Assembly: GCF_900091415.1 (NCBI RefSeq)
Contig: NZ_FMHU01000002.1
Location: forward strand, 2,046,001 to 2,110,000
Length of the DNA: 64,000 nucleotides
Direction of reading: 5' to 3'
Origin: Micromonospora inyonensis
Lineage (GTDB): Bacteria; Actinomycetota; Actinomycetes; Mycobacteriales; Micromonosporaceae
Below the pieces are notes generated by a model. The model was not told the DNA's origin. It did not search any database and was given only the letters and a program-made list of their open reading frames with translations. A program made the translations under genes and the position numbers. Positions 16,986 through 28,973 of this stretch are shown in pieces; the stretch's first letter is position 1, and each line of letters starts with the position of its first letter.

Positions 16986-18065
16986 GTGAATCGGGTGGAC
17001 CTGCCCGGCCTGACCGGTGAGGAGCCGCTGGGATTCCTGGCCGCCGTCGGGCTGATGGACCAGCTGATGGAGACCAGCTATCTGTGCTGGGACCGGCAGG
17101 ACCGGCACGCGATCCTGTACTGCCGTCGGCACTCCAGCGTCGCCGACCTCGTGGACCACCTGACGGGACAGCTGGACCGGATCGAACACGGGGCCGCCAT
17201 CCCCCACACCTCGGGCTTCCCGGTGCGACGGCGGCGAGGGGCACCCGATCCGCTGCGCGTCCGCCCAGCCGACTACCGCAGCCTGCTCGAACGCGTGAGC
17301 CGATCCTCCGGAGGGCGCCACAGGCTCGAGGCCACGGTGACCGGGAGGGCGACCGACGAGGACGGGTTCTGCGTGGTGAATCCGCTGGTCGCCGTGCGTG
17401 GCCGGCAGACCGTCGGCAGCTTCTGGTACTACCCCATGCGGGACGTGCGGCAGGATCCCCGGCGGCTGCTGACCGAGGCGCTGACGAGTTGGCGTCGGGT
17501 CGACGGCTCGGAGGGATGGCTCCTCGACCACCACGCGAGCTACTCCACCCATCCCGGCCTGCACGGCCCCGGCGGCAGCGGGGCCGTACCCGGTGCCACC
17601 TGGCTGGCGACCCTGGCCGTCCCCACCTTCGGCTACCGCCGCCGCAACGGCGTCAAAGCCGGTCGGCCGGTACTGCCCAACGGATGGTTCCGCCTGGGCG
17701 CCGAGGACGTCTTCCTGTGGCCGCTGTGGACCCTGCCGGTAAGCCGCGACGTGCTCAGCTCCGTGTGGAACGTCGGGTGGGCCTCCGACGCCTGGAAGCT
17801 CGACCGGGACCGTGACGGCACCTTGCGGGCCAGCATCGGCACGACCCATGGCGTGCCTGCTCCCAACTCGATCGATCACGCCGTCGACCTCGACATCTTC
17901 ACCATGTGCGCCGCCGTTCGACGCGGTACGCGGGGTCCACTGACCCCGGTGCCCACCGCGACACTGCGGAGAGCCGACGAGCGGTCCAGCTACCCGGCGT
18001 GGGCGGGCTGGGACCGCAGGTACCCCGACGTCGGCGACTACCCCGGCAGGTACGGCTGGGGCTGA
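16986..18065 (+). CDS. Orphan hypothetical protein, possibly related to type I-G/I-U CRISPR accessory proteins (Csb3-like)
   Basis: About 359 residues with no signal peptide or membrane segment. Recognisable blocks: an N-terminal GLTGEEPLGFLAAVGLMDQL, then LRVRPADYRSLLERV, SWRRVDGSEGWLLDHH, VPGATWLATLAVPTFGYRR and VFLWPLWTLPV. From memory these resemble proteins annotated around type I-U/I-G CRISPR loci (a xPLGFLAALGLL start and an AVPGATWLA core), but no cas gene or array is in the window. GTG 16986 has GGGAG ten bases ahead; GTG 16977 is possible. Function not assigned. Confidence 0.4.
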   Translation: MNRVDLPGLTGEEPLGFLAAVGLMDQLMETSYLCWDRQDRHAILYCRRHSSVADLVDHLTGQLDRIEHGAAIPHTSGFPVRRRRGAPDPLRVRPADYRSLLERVSRSSGGRHRLEATVTGRATDEDGFCVVNPLVAVRGRQTVGSFWYYPMRDVRQDPRRLLTEALTSWRRVDGSEGWLLDHHASYSTHPGLHGPGGSGAVPGATWLATLAVPTFGYRRRNGVKAGRPVLPNGWFRLGAEDVFLWPLWTLPVSRDVLSSVWNVGWASDAWKLDRDRDGTLRASIGTTHGVPAPNSIDHAVDLDIFTMCAAVRRGTRGPLTPVPTATLRRADERSSYPAWAGWDRRYPDVGDYPGRYGWG

Positions 18066-18110
18066 CCGGGCCCGCCGGCCACCGGTCCGACCGGGAGCCG
18101 GACGTCTCGG

Positions 18111-20011
18111 GCCGCCGCCGAGGGGGCCGGGTTCTGGGCCCCCGACGTGCGCTGGGTCGACGGCCGCTGGGTCATGTACGTGACCGTCACCGACACCACC
18201 GTCTCGCCCGACGGGGGCGACTTCGCCGTCGGCGCGGCCACCGCCCCCACCCCGACCGGCCCGTGGACCTTCGCCGACGAGCCGGTCGTCGCCCCCCGCG
18301 CGGGTGGTGGTGGCGGCTGGCTCTGGACCATCGACCCGAGCCAGTTCACCGACGTCGACGGCACCCCCTACCTCTACTACGGCAGCTACTACGGGGGCGT
18401 ATCCGTCACCGAGCTCTCCCCCGACGGGCTGCGGGCGGTCGGCACGCCGACCCTGGTGGCGATCGACAACAAGTTCGAGGGCAGCTACGTGCTGCGCCAC
18501 GACGGCTGGTACTACCTCTTCGCCTCCACCGCCAACTGCTGCGCCGGGCCGGCCACCGGTTACTCCGTCCACGTCGGCCGGTCGAGGAGTCCACGGGGGC
18601 CGTTCGTCGACCGTGAGGGGCTGACGCTGACCGCTTCCCGGGCCGGCGGCACGCCCGTGTTGACCCAGAACGGCAACCGCTGGATCGGTGTCGGGCACAA
18701 CGGCTTTCTCACCGACCTGTCCGGTCAGGACTGGATCGTCTACCACGGCATCGACCGGGCCGACCCGTACCTGGACGAGCCGTTCGGCATCAACGAGCGG
18801 CCGATGCTCATCGACCGGCTCGACTGGGTCGACGGGTGGCCGGTGGTGAACGCGGGCGCCGGACCGTCCGACGGCGACCGGCCCGCCCCGGTCACCACCG
18901 GACGAGTCGACGAGCGCTTCCAGGACGTCGCCCTCACCGGCTGGCGGCGCGACGGCGACTGGCGGGTCACCGACGGACAGTTGCGCGGCACGGGAACGCT
19001 GACCCATCACACGACCACCGGCGGGGACGTCCGCGCCGAGGCGGACCTGCGTCCGGCCGGTGCCCGCGCCGCGGGTGTCACCCTCGGCGACCGCGTCGAC
19101 GTGGCCAGGGGCCTCCTGGTGGCCCGCGACGGCCGCCGGACGGCGACCGCGCCGCTGCCGGCCGGTTTCGTCCCCGACCACCGGCACCACCTGGCCGTCG
19201 AGGTACGCGGTGACCGGCTGGTCGCCGCGCTGAGCCCGGCCCGCCTGGGTGACCAGCTCGCGGCGGTCACCCTACGGCTGGACCGACCGCCGACCGGCCG
19301 GCTCGGACTGGTCGCCGCCGGTGGCGTCGCCGAGTTCGACAACGTCAGCGTCGCCCGCCTGCACCGACCGGTGCGGCGGACCGTGCCCGCGCCCCGCGTC
19401 GGCGGGATCCTGCCGCAGTTCTCCGACGAGTTCGACGGCGGCCTCGGCACGCCCTGGCAGTGGGTGCGGCCCGACCCGGGGGCCACCGTCGCCGACGGGG
19501 CGCTGCGCTGGCCGGTGCGCTCGGCGGACCTGACCGGCACCGGCAACGACGCCGGTGTGCTGCTGCGCGACGCGCCGACCGGCGACTACGTCGTCGAGAC
19601 GAAGGTGACCCTCGACCTGGGCGAGGAGACGGTCCGCAACTACCAGCAGGCCGGCCTCGTGGCGTACGTCGACGACGACCGCTTCGCCCGGCTCAGCCAG
19701 GTGGCGATCTGGAACACCCGCCAGGTCGAGTACGGCTACGAGCTGCCCTTCGCCGGCCAGCCGGTGTACGGCGGGACCATCGTCGGTACGCCTGCCGCCA
19801 CCACCTGGCTGCGGCTGGCGCACCGGGTCGACCCGGTCACCGGCGAACACGAGTTCCGGGCCGGCTCCAGCCGCGACGGCCGCACCTGGACCTGGGGTGG
19901 CGTCTGGACGTTCCCGGCCGACACCACCCCCCCGGATCGGCCTGGTCGCGTACGGCGGGGCCGAGCCGGCGGTCACCGCAGAGTTCGACTACCTGCGATT
20001 CCACCGGTAGT
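18111..20011 (+). pseudogene. Glycoside hydrolase family 43 (arabinanase-like) gene, 5'-truncated and frameshifted
   Basis: The frame enters directly at EGAGFWAPDVRWVDGRWVMY, a position well inside a GH43 five-bladed propeller. The signal peptide and first blade with the catalytic base Asp are missing and no ribosome site is present. Later motifs are preserved (WTIDPSQFTDVDGTPYLYYG, NKFEGSYVLRHDGWYYLFAS, GVGHNGFLTDLSGQDWIVYH), followed by a C-terminal beta-sandwich/LamG-like region. At 19926-19932 a run of seven C shifts the frame; with one C less the protein ends naturally in GLVAYGGAEPAV...FDYLRFHR and a stop at 20011. It starts just after the preceding gene stop, so the 5' part was probably deleted. 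Confidence 0.75.
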
Positions 20012-20054
20012 CACCTGGACGGACGGTCCACGGGGTGCGGCGTCGGACCGCCCA

Positions 20055-20089
20055 ACCGGGCCCCCTGCCCCAACGGGCGGGGGCCCGGT
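20055..20089. terminator. Bidirectional terminator hairpin
   Basis: Arms ACCGGGCCCC (20055-20064) and GGGGCCCGGT (20080-20089) pair around a 15-base loop. It lies between the GH43 remnant and the convergent 2H phosphoesterase and touches the latter's stop codon. Confidence 0.65.
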
Positions 20090-20616
20090 CACGTGTCGGG
20101 AACCGCCCGGCCCAACGCGGTGACCGTCCGGTCGGCGCCGTCGTAGCTTCGGGCGGCGACGAACGCGCCGGTTGGGCGGTCGGCCGCGGCGACCGCGCGG
20201 GCCCGCCGGCGGTCGGCGTCACGGAAGCGCAACGCCAGGCTCAGGTGCGGGATCCACCGGCCCGGCGCGTGCCAGGGCAGCAGCCCGTCGGCACCGGCGA
20301 GAGCGTCCCAGACGGCGGCGTGCAGCGCGGTGAGTGCCGGAGACGGACGGACCAGCCACACCAGGGGGGCGCTGCCGTCCAGGACGGTCACCCGGTCCAG
20401 TTGCACCGGCAGGGGCAGCACGGCGTCGACCAGGGCGGCGAGGCGGGCCTGCGCCCCGGGCGGGAACTCGTCGACCGAGGCCAGGGTCAGGTGGGGGCGG
20501 TTGGTGGGGTGCGTGTTCCGGGCCAGGCTGGGCAGGCCGGCCTCGGCGAGCCGATGCCACGCGCCCCGGACGGCGTCCTCCAACGGCGGGGAGCAGAGCA
20601 GCTCGACGGTCCGCAC
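20089..20616 (-). CDS. 2H phosphoesterase (2'-5' RNA ligase family)
   Basis: A 175-residue protein with the two family motifs: HLTLASVDEF (about residue 45) and HLSLALRF (about residue 130), 80-90 residues apart as in ThpR/LigT-type 2H phosphoesterases. These enzymes hydrolyse 2',3'-cyclic phosphates or cyclic phosphodiester metabolites. The GTG start at 20616 gives a normal N-terminus (RTVELLCSPPLEDAVR), but the ribosome site is poor. Cytoplasmic; substrate unknown. Confidence 0.72.
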   Translation of the reverse strand: MRTVELLCSPPLEDAVRGAWHRLAEAGLPSLARNTHPTNRPHLTLASVDEFPPGAQARLAALVDAVLPLPVQLDRVTVLDGSAPLVWLVRPSPALTALHAAVWDALAGADGLLPWHAPGRWIPHLSLALRFRDADRRRARAVAAADRPTGAFVAARSYDGADRTVTALGRAVPDT

Positions 20617-20723
20617 GTCGCCCAGGTTAGCCGCCGGGCGGGAGGGCCCTTCCTGCGCCTGGGCACGTGTCCGGCTCGACCGTCCTCTGGCGAGCAGGCG
20701 GCGGCGGGGCGCGGGCGCGTCTG

Positions 20724-21560
20724 TCACAGCCAGCCGTTGTCGTGGGCCAGACGGACCGCATCGGCGCGGCTGGCCGCCCCGAGCTTCTGCACGGCCGAGG
20801 CGAGGTAGTTGCGCACCGTACCGCTGGACAGGTGCGCGCGGCGGGCGATCACCGCGACCGGTGCGCCGTACTCGGCCAGCCGCAGCGTCTCCAGATCCCG
20901 TGGGGTCAGCGGGCAGGGCGGGATGCTCAATGCGTCGGCGGCCAGTGCGGGGTCGACGTACCGGCCGCCGGCGCGTACCCGTCGGATCACGTCGGCCAGC
21001 GCGCCGGCTGGCGAGCCCTTGGCCAGGAAACCACGCGCCCCGGTGGTGAGGGCACGGGGCAGGTGCGCGGGCCGACCACGGCCGGTGAGGATCACCACCG
21101 CGCAGTCGGGCAGCACCCGGGCCAGTTCGGCGGTGACGCCGAACCCGTCCAGGCCGGACATCTCCAGGTCGACCACGGCCACGTCGGGGCGGTGAGCCCG
21201 GGCGGCGGTCACTGCGGCCGGCCCGTCGGCGGCCTGCGCCCAGCTCGGCCAGGAGCCGGCGGCCAACGGCGCGACCAGCGGCACGCTGAGCACCGCCGCG
21301 CCGACGAAGGCGAGACGGCGACGGCGACGGGCCCGGTCGTCCAGCCAGGGGGTGACGGCGGCATGCACCGCCACGCCCTGCGTAACGGCGAAGAGGACGA
21401 TGCCGACCGCTCCCCCGGCCACCCCGGAGCCCGTCGGTCTCGCGGAACATCCCGATCGCGGGCAGGAGCAGACCGGCCCACAGCCCGCCGGCCAACGACA
21501 CCAGGGTGACCGTCCGTGCCGGCGCAGCCAGCGGTCCGGGTCGGGGGGAGTGGTCGGCAC
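20724..21560 (-). pseudogene. Collapsed two-component system: histidine-kinase membrane N-terminus fused to a LuxR-type response regulator lacking its first strand and acidic pocket
   Basis: The first third encodes kinase-like transmembrane helices: VAGGAVGIVLFAVTQGVAVH and LAFVGAAVLSVPLVAPLAAG. Two compensating frameshifts (near 21500 and 21425) interrupt it; the natural sequence between them (TLVSLAGGLWAGLLLPAIGM) lies in another frame. The ORF then jumps into a NarL/LuxR response regulator in mid-receiver: DGPAAVTAARAHRPDVAVVD with the phosphoryl Asp, but without the N-terminal DD pocket. The receiver end (VVILTGRG, GFLAKGSPAGALADV) and the HTH (LTPRDLETLRLAEYG, SSGTVRNYLASAVQKL) are intact. 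Gene order fits a kinase-regulator operon with its middle deleted. Confidence 0.75.
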
Positions 21561-21691
21561 GGCCCCGATGCTAGGAGAACGACGGCCCGCCCGTCAGGCC
21601 CGGCACGCACCTGTACGCCGGGCGTTTCGCACGGCCCACCGGTGACACCGCGCGGATGGGTTCCGGGTCCGGTACGCCGCAGGCTCGACAC

Positions 21692-22563
21692 ATGAGCGAA
21701 ACGACGACGGCAACGCCTCCCGTGGCCCGGACGACGACCGGGACGCCCCCCGTGGCCGAGCCGGTGGCGGGTCGACGCCGGCTGCTCCGGCCGGTACTGG
21801 AGATGCTCGCCGCCATGGTGGCGGGGATGCTGCTCCTCGACCCGCTCTGGGCGGGGGCCGCCGACCGCCTCGGCCGACCCGACCTGCTCGCCCGGCCGGA
21901 CGTGGGCATGCTGGTCATGGCCCTCGACATGGCGATCGGGATGACGGTGTGGATGTGGCACCGGGGGCACCCGTGGTCCGGGGTGGGCGAGATGGTGGCC
22001 GCGATGGTGCTGCCGCTGACGCTGCTCGCCGTACCGTGGTGGGCCGGGCTGGTCGACGCGGACGTGCTGACCCTCGGCGCGCACCTGCTGATGGTGCCGG
22101 CGACCGTCGCCGTGGTGTGGCACCGCCGTGGCGAGCACGTTCACGCGGGCGCTCCGGCCCCGGCGGCGGGGCCCCTGCTCCGGCTGCTGCGGCGACGCTG
22201 GCCGACCCTGCTGGCCTTGCTGGTGACGGTCGACATGGTGTTCGCGCCGGTCGTGCCCAATCCGTGGTTCGTGCTGGTGCTGCCGGCGGGTTACCTGGTG
22301 ATCGGCGCGTACCGGCGTCGGCTGGGTGACCGCCGGATGCTCGCCGTGCAGGTGGCCGGGATGCTCGCCTGGGTTGGCCTGGCGGCGGCCGCGGCGACCG
22401 CCGCCGAGCCGCTCGCCACCTGGCTGGTGGCGGCCGCTGGCTGGCCCACTCGGCGTGGGACGTCGTGCACCACCGCCTGAACCGGGTGGTGCCACGCGGG
22501 TACGCCGAGTGGTGCGCCGTCTTCGACACCGCCGTGGGGGTCACGGTCCTGCTGACTCTCTGA
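21692..22563 (+). pseudogene. Integral membrane protein of unknown function, frameshifted near the C-terminus
   Basis: ATG 21692 opens a Met-rich membrane protein with about eight hydrophobic segments (LEMLAAMVAGMLLLDPLW, DVGMLVMALDMAIGMTVWMW, MVAAMVLPLTLLAVPWWAG, VTVDMVFAPVVPNPWF). The frame stops at 22480, but from about 22437 a neighbouring frame continues coherently as LAHSAWDVVHHRLNRVVPRG and YAEWCAVFDTAVGVTVLLTL with a stop at 22563. A single-base change near 22437 therefore removes the last helix. No ribosome site stands out. Family not recognised. Confidence 0.6.
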
Positions 22564-22656
22564 GCCGTCCGTCCCGACTGCCGATCGGGGGTGTCCGGAC
22601 CCACGCGGTGATCCGGATGGCAGCGGGACGCCGTGGCCCCGTCGAAGGGGCCGGAC

Positions 22657-22692
22657 GGTGCGGACGACGCCCGGTCGGGCGTCGTCCGCACC
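22657..22692. terminator. Terminator hairpin upstream of the DEAD-box helicase
   Basis: Perfect 17-bp arms, GGTGCGGACGACGCCCG (22657-22673) and complement (22676-22692), with a 2-base centre. It lies 94 bases beyond the membrane-protein end and 85 bases before the helicase start, so it could also act in the helicase leader. Confidence 0.65.
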
Positions 22693-22777
22693 GGCGTACC
22701 CGGGTCCCCGGCGGACGGCGCCCTCGATGTGCCCGGTCGCCGCAACCTGACACCGGGGGTGATGGAAGGCTTGGCAC

Positions 22778-24496
22778 ATGAGTTCCGCACCTGTACTGCC
22801 CGAACCAACGTCCGCTCCGACCGGTCCGGGCGATTCCGATCCGGCGAGCGCCTTCTCCGACCTCGGGCTGCGGCCCGAACTGCTGGGCGCGCTGGCTTCC
22901 CTCGGCTACGAGGAGCCCACCCCGATCCAGCGGGAGGCGATCCCACCCCTGCTGGCCGGTCGTGACCTGCTGGGCCAGGCGGCGACCGGCACCGGCAAGA
23001 CCGCCGCGTTCGCGCTGCCCCTGCTGAACCGGCTCCCGGCCGAGCGAACCTCGGGTGACCCGGTGGCGCTGGTGCTGACCCCGACCCGGGAGCTGGCCGT
23101 GCAGGTCTCCGAGGCGCTGCACCGCTACGGGCGGGAACTGGGGGTCCGGGTACTGCCGATCTACGGCGGGCAGCCGATCGGGCGGCAGTTGCGGGCCCTG
23201 GACACCGGGGTGGACGTGGTGGTGGCGACGCCCGGCCGGGCGCTGGACCACATCGCCCGGGGCACGCTGCGCCTGGGCGGGCTGGCCACGGTGGTGCTCG
23301 ACGAGGCCGACGAGATGCTCGACATGGGTTTCGCCGAGGACATCGAGGCGATCCTGGAGCACGCGCCCGCGCAGCGGCAGACGGTGCTCTTCTCGGCCAC
23401 GATGCCGGCGCGCATCGACGGGATGGCCCGGCAGCACCTCACCGACCCGGTCCGCATCCTCATCGCCCGGGAGCCCACCGTGGCCGGGGAGACGCCCCTG
23501 GTACGCCAGCGCGCGTTCATCGTGGCGCGGGCCCACAAGCCGGCGGCGCTGGGGCGTGTCCTCGACGTGGAGTCCCCCACCGCGGCGATCGTCTTCTGCC
23601 GTAGCCGGGAGGAGGTCGACCGCCTCACCGAGACGATGAACGGCCGGGGCTACCGGGCCGAGGCACTGCACGGCGGGATGAGCCAGGAGCAGCGGGACCG
23701 GGTGATGGGACGGCTGCGCGCCGGCACCGCCGACCTGCTGGTGGCCACCGACGTCGCGGCCCGGGGGCTGGACGTCGAGCAGCTCACCCACGTGGTCAAC
23801 TACGACGTCCCGTCGGCACCCGAGTCGTACGTGCACCGGATCGGCCGGGTCGGCCGGGCGGGACGGGAAGGCGTGGCGATCACCCTCGCCGAGCCGCGTG
23901 AGCACCGGATGCTCAAGACCATCGAACGGGTGACCGGCCAGCGGATCGTCATCGACAAGATTCCCACGGTCGCCGACCTGCGTACCCGCCGGTTGGAGCT
24001 GACCCAGGCGGCGCTGCGGGAGAGCCTGCTGGAGGACGATCTGGAGCCGTTCCGGGTGATCGTGGAGTCGCTCAGCGACGAGTTCGACATGATGGAGGTC
24101 GCGCTCGCGGCGGTGAAACTCGCGCACGAGGCCGCCGGGCCGGGAGCCGACGACGAGGAGGAGATCCCGCAGGTCCCGGTCCGCGCTCCCCGCGAGGTCC
24201 GGCCGGGGTACGAGGGACGCGGCGAGCGCCGACCGGCCCGTCCCCGCACGGGCGGCACGACCCAGGTCTTCATCGGGCTGGGCCGGCGGGCCGGGGTCCG
24301 CCCGCAGGACCTGGTCGGGGCGATCACCGGGGAGACCCAGATCAGCGGACGGGACATCGGCTCGATCGAGATCGCCGACCGGTTCTCCCTGGTGGAGGTG
24401 CCGCAGTCGGTCGCCGACGAGGTGATCGCCGGGCTGCGTGGCAGCACCATCAAGGGGCGCAAGGCAACCGTGCGCCGCGACCGCGACAACCGCTGA
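22778..24496 (+). CDS. DEAD-box ATP-dependent RNA helicase (DeaD/CsdA type)
   Basis: A 572-residue protein. Helicase motifs in order: F-x-Q region FSDLGLRPELLGAL and PTPIQREA, Walker A ATGTGKT, PTRELAVQ, TPGRALDH, DEADEM, SAT, then domain 2 with ARGLDVE and HRIGRVGRAGR. The C-terminal 75 residues (TQVFIGLGRRAGVRPQDLVG to KGRKATVRRD) form a DbpA-type RNA-binding domain. GGAAGG lies eight bases before ATG 22778. It probably unwinds structured RNA in ribosome assembly or mRNA decay and is often cold-induced in this family. Confidence 0.93.
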   Translation: MSSAPVLPEPTSAPTGPGDSDPASAFSDLGLRPELLGALASLGYEEPTPIQREAIPPLLAGRDLLGQAATGTGKTAAFALPLLNRLPAERTSGDPVALVLTPTRELAVQVSEALHRYGRELGVRVLPIYGGQPIGRQLRALDTGVDVVVATPGRALDHIARGTLRLGGLATVVLDEADEMLDMGFAEDIEAILEHAPAQRQTVLFSATMPARIDGMARQHLTDPVRILIAREPTVAGETPLVRQRAFIVARAHKPAALGRVLDVESPTAAIVFCRSREEVDRLTETMNGRGYRAEALHGGMSQEQRDRVMGRLRAGTADLLVATDVAARGLDVEQLTHVVNYDVPSAPESYVHRIGRVGRAGREGVAITLAEPREHRMLKTIERVTGQRIVIDKIPTVADLRTRRLELTQAALRESLLEDDLEPFRVIVESLSDEFDMMEVALAAVKLAHEAAGPGADDEEEIPQVPVRAPREVRPGYEGRGERRPARPRTGGTTQVFIGLGRRAGVRPQDLVGAITGETQISGRDIGSIEIADRFSLVEVPQSVADEVIAGLRGSTIKGRKATVRRDRDNR

Positions 24497-24502
24497 CCCC
24501 CG

Positions 24503-24543
24503 GGGTGGGGTGGTAGCAGGGGTCCCCTGCTACCACCCCACCC
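24503..24543. terminator. Long perfect hairpin between convergent helicase and lon genes
   Basis: 20-bp arms (24503-24522 and 24524-24543) are perfectly complementary around one base, including TGGTAGCAGGGG/CCCCTGCTACCA. It starts 7 bases after the helicase stop and ends 3 bases before the lon stop, so it serves both strands. Confidence 0.8.
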
Positions 24544-24546
24544 GCG

Positions 24547-26895
<2,349 letters not shown>

Positions 26896-26916
26896 CGCAC
26901 ACCTGCCAAAGCGTTG

Positions 26917-26939
26917 ACTTGAGCGTGCCTGACTCAAGT
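26917..26939. promoter_or_regulatory. HAIR operator for the HspR repressor upstream of lon
   Basis: CTTGAGC-GTGCCTG-ACTCAAG (26918-26938) matches the HspR-associated inverted repeat CTTGAGT-N7-ACTCAAG in 13 of 14 arm positions and extends by one further A/T pair. It lies 22 bases before the lon start. HspR control of lon through HAIR is established in Streptomyces; its operation here is inference. The rest of 26940-27220 is a comparatively AT-rich leader for lsr2 with no clear promoter hexamers. Confidence 0.85.
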
Positions 26940-27220
26940 CGCGCCACGTCCGCCCTGTTCCACCGTGTGACCCACGCCACGACCGCCGGGGAACGGCGCG
27001 CCCCGGAACGAACCGTGCAGCGGACGACCGTCGGCGGCGCGTCCGGTGGGTTCGGCGACAGCCGGGCCCGACCGCCCGACTGGCAATTTCCATGTCAGGG
27101 CGAGTTTTCACCCGCTTGGTGTGCGCCATGGAATGCCGAGGGCCACGCATTGTTGCGGATTTGCGGTGCGATACGTCAAACTCTTAGCCACACCCCGCCA
27201 CGCACAAGGAGTAATGGACG

Positions 27221-27568
27221 ATGGCCAGGAAAGTAATCACAGTTCTCACCGACGACCTCGACGGCGGAAAGGCCGACCGGACGGTCGAGTTCGGGCTCGA
27301 CGGTGTCATGTACACCATCGATGTGTCGGACGAAAACGCCGGGGTTCTGCGCAAGGCCTTGGACCCGTACATCACCGCTGGCCGTCGCATCGGTCGGGGC
27401 GTCGTGGAGAGCAACCGGGGAGTTCGGCGTCCGGGTCGTCCGGCAACGTCCGGAATGGATCGTGAGCAGAACCGGGCGATCCGCGAATGGGCGGTGAAGA
27501 ACGGCTACGAGATTTCCGAGCGTGGCCGCATCCCGGTGTCGGTCGTCGAGGCGTACAAGAACCGCTGA
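27221..27568 (+). CDS. lsr2: Nucleoid-associated protein Lsr2
   Basis: The 115-residue length is typical. N-terminal dimerisation domain ([32 protein letters not shown]) and C-terminal DNA-binding domain with the RGR hook ([14 protein letters not shown]) that enters the AT-rich minor groove. It silences AT-rich, often foreign, DNA in actinobacteria, like H-NS. AAGGAG lies before ATG 27221. Monocistronic, divergent from lon. Confidence 0.95.
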   Translation: MARKVITVLTDDLDGGKADRTVEFGLDGVMYTIDVSDENAGVLRKALDPYITAGRRIGRGVVESNRGVRRPGRPATSGMDREQNRAIREWAVKNGYEISERGRIPVSVVEAYKNR

Positions 27569-27603
27569 CCAACCATCGATTACCATCCGGAGCCCGGGCG
27601 TCA

Positions 27604-27622
27604 CGCTGGGAAATCACCAGCG
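27604..27622. terminator. Possible terminator after lsr2
   Basis: Six-bp arms CGCTGG and CCAGCG around seven bases, 36 bases past the lsr2 stop. Short and without a T-tract. Confidence 0.35.
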
Positions 27623-28083
27623 CCGGCCGGGCCACCCTTCCGCCCGCCCCCGAACCCGCGCCCCCGCTTTCCACGTGTGCTGACCAGGGCCGACCTGGCG
27701 CGGTCGCCGCCGCACCGGCGTCGGCGTCGGCGGTCGGCCACCGGCGGACGACGGGTCCGGACGGCGTCGTGGTCGGTGCGGTCGTGGGTCCACCGTGGCG
27801 GGATATCCGCGTCGACCACGGGATCCGCCAGGCGGCAAACGGCGGGAGCGCCGACCGGAAGGCACCGGCGACCGTGAGCGGCATTCCCGTTCCCGGGAAA
27901 GATGTCGATTACGGACGATGTCCTTTCCCGTCACCGCTCCGACCGGCCCGGGACGAGCCGATCCGGCTCATTCCCCACACGGCCCGGCGCCCGGGGATCG
28001 AGACCCCGCCGCGCCCGCCGGCGGCCGGCGACCGGAAAGGGATCAGTGATGCCGTCCGGTGGCGGAGGCCGCCGGTCCTGGGC
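27623..28083. other. Intergenic stretch without a recognisable gene
   Basis: About 460 bases between lsr2 and the convergent phytanoyl-CoA dioxygenase-like gene. Open frames exist on both strands but have no family-like motifs, ribosome sites or consistent third-position bias. No RNA fold or repeat stood out. Confidence 0.4.
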
Positions 28084-28947
28084 TCAGACGCCCATCACCA
28101 GTCCCTCGATCGTGTGCTTCTGCCGGATCGGGGTCAGGGTCTCCACCACCGGGCAGGGCAGATGCTCGCGGACCAGCGGCGGCAGGCGTTCCCAGTAGCC
28201 CCGGGTGACGGCCATGTCGTGCCGGGCGGCGTTGCCCGCGCCGGGAGCGTCGACGCCGATCACCAGCACCGGTCGGGCGACCGTGGAGACGTTCGGGGTG
28301 CCACGGTGGATGGTCAGCGCCGACCGGGCCGAGACGTCGCCGCGCTTCGGGTACTTGCGCACCGCGCGTCGCTCGTACCGGGGATAGCGCTCCCGGGGCG
28401 GGAACATGCCGTGGTCGAAGTCGGCGTGGTCGTCCCACTGGGTGCCGGGGGCGATCTCGAACGGGCCCATCTCCTCCACCGTGTCGACGGTGGTGAGGTT
28501 GAAGGCGAGTGAGGTGAGCCGCCGTTGCCGCCGGGTCTCGTCGGGCATCGGGAAGTCCCGGTGCCAGGGCTGGTAGGCGGCCCCCGGGAACGGGGTGTCG
28601 GAGCCCAGCTCGACGATCTCGTAGCGCGGCCCGAGCACCGCCCGGCAGACCCCCACCACCCAGGGATGGGTGACCAGGTCGACGAAGCCGCGCAGCTGCT
28701 CGGGATGGATCTCCACGTACCAGCGCTGCGGGCCACGGCCGACCGCGCCGTCGGGGCGGGACCGGGCCTCGGCGAACGCCGTGTCGACGTCCTCGCGGAC
28801 CTGGTCGACCCACTCAGCCGGGAACGCGCCCCGACAGGCGGTGATCCCGTCGCGGTAGAGGTCGCCGAGCGCCTCCACCGGTGTCTCGTCGACCTCCTCG
28901 GCGTCGCGCGCCGGGGCCGTGGACGTCGTACTCGCTTCGTGTCGCAT
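28084..28947 (-). CDS. Phytanoyl-CoA dioxygenase (PhyH) family Fe(II)/2-oxoglutarate oxygenase
   Basis: A 287-residue protein. The iron triad is visible as WHRDF (His and Asp, about residue 137) and the distal His in ALTIHRGTPN (about residue 229), in a double-stranded beta-helix context (AFNLTTVDTVEEMGPFEIAPG). Such enzymes hydroxylate small molecules and often act in secondary metabolism. AGGAGG lies four bases before ATG 28947. The promoter contains a palindrome. Substrate unknown; no obvious partner gene nearby. Confidence 0.8.
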   Translation of the reverse strand: MRHEASTTSTAPARDAEEVDETPVEALGDLYRDGITACRGAFPAEWVDQVREDVDTAFAEARSRPDGAVGRGPQRWYVEIHPEQLRGFVDLVTHPWVVGVCRAVLGPRYEIVELGSDTPFPGAAYQPWHRDFPMPDETRRQRRLTSLAFNLTTVDTVEEMGPFEIAPGTQWDDHADFDHGMFPPRERYPRYERRAVRKYPKRGDVSARSALTIHRGTPNVSTVARPVLVIGVDAPGAGNAARHDMAVTRGYWERLPPLVREHLPCPVVETLTPIRQKHTIEGLVMGV

Positions 28948-28973
28948 ACCGCCTCCTCGGGGTGCCACCGGGA

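Noticed and set aside
16722..19190. Minus-strand open frame of 822 codons opposite the orphan gene and GH43
   Set aside because: High-GC antisense shadow; no family motif. Only the final 48 codons have independent coding character.
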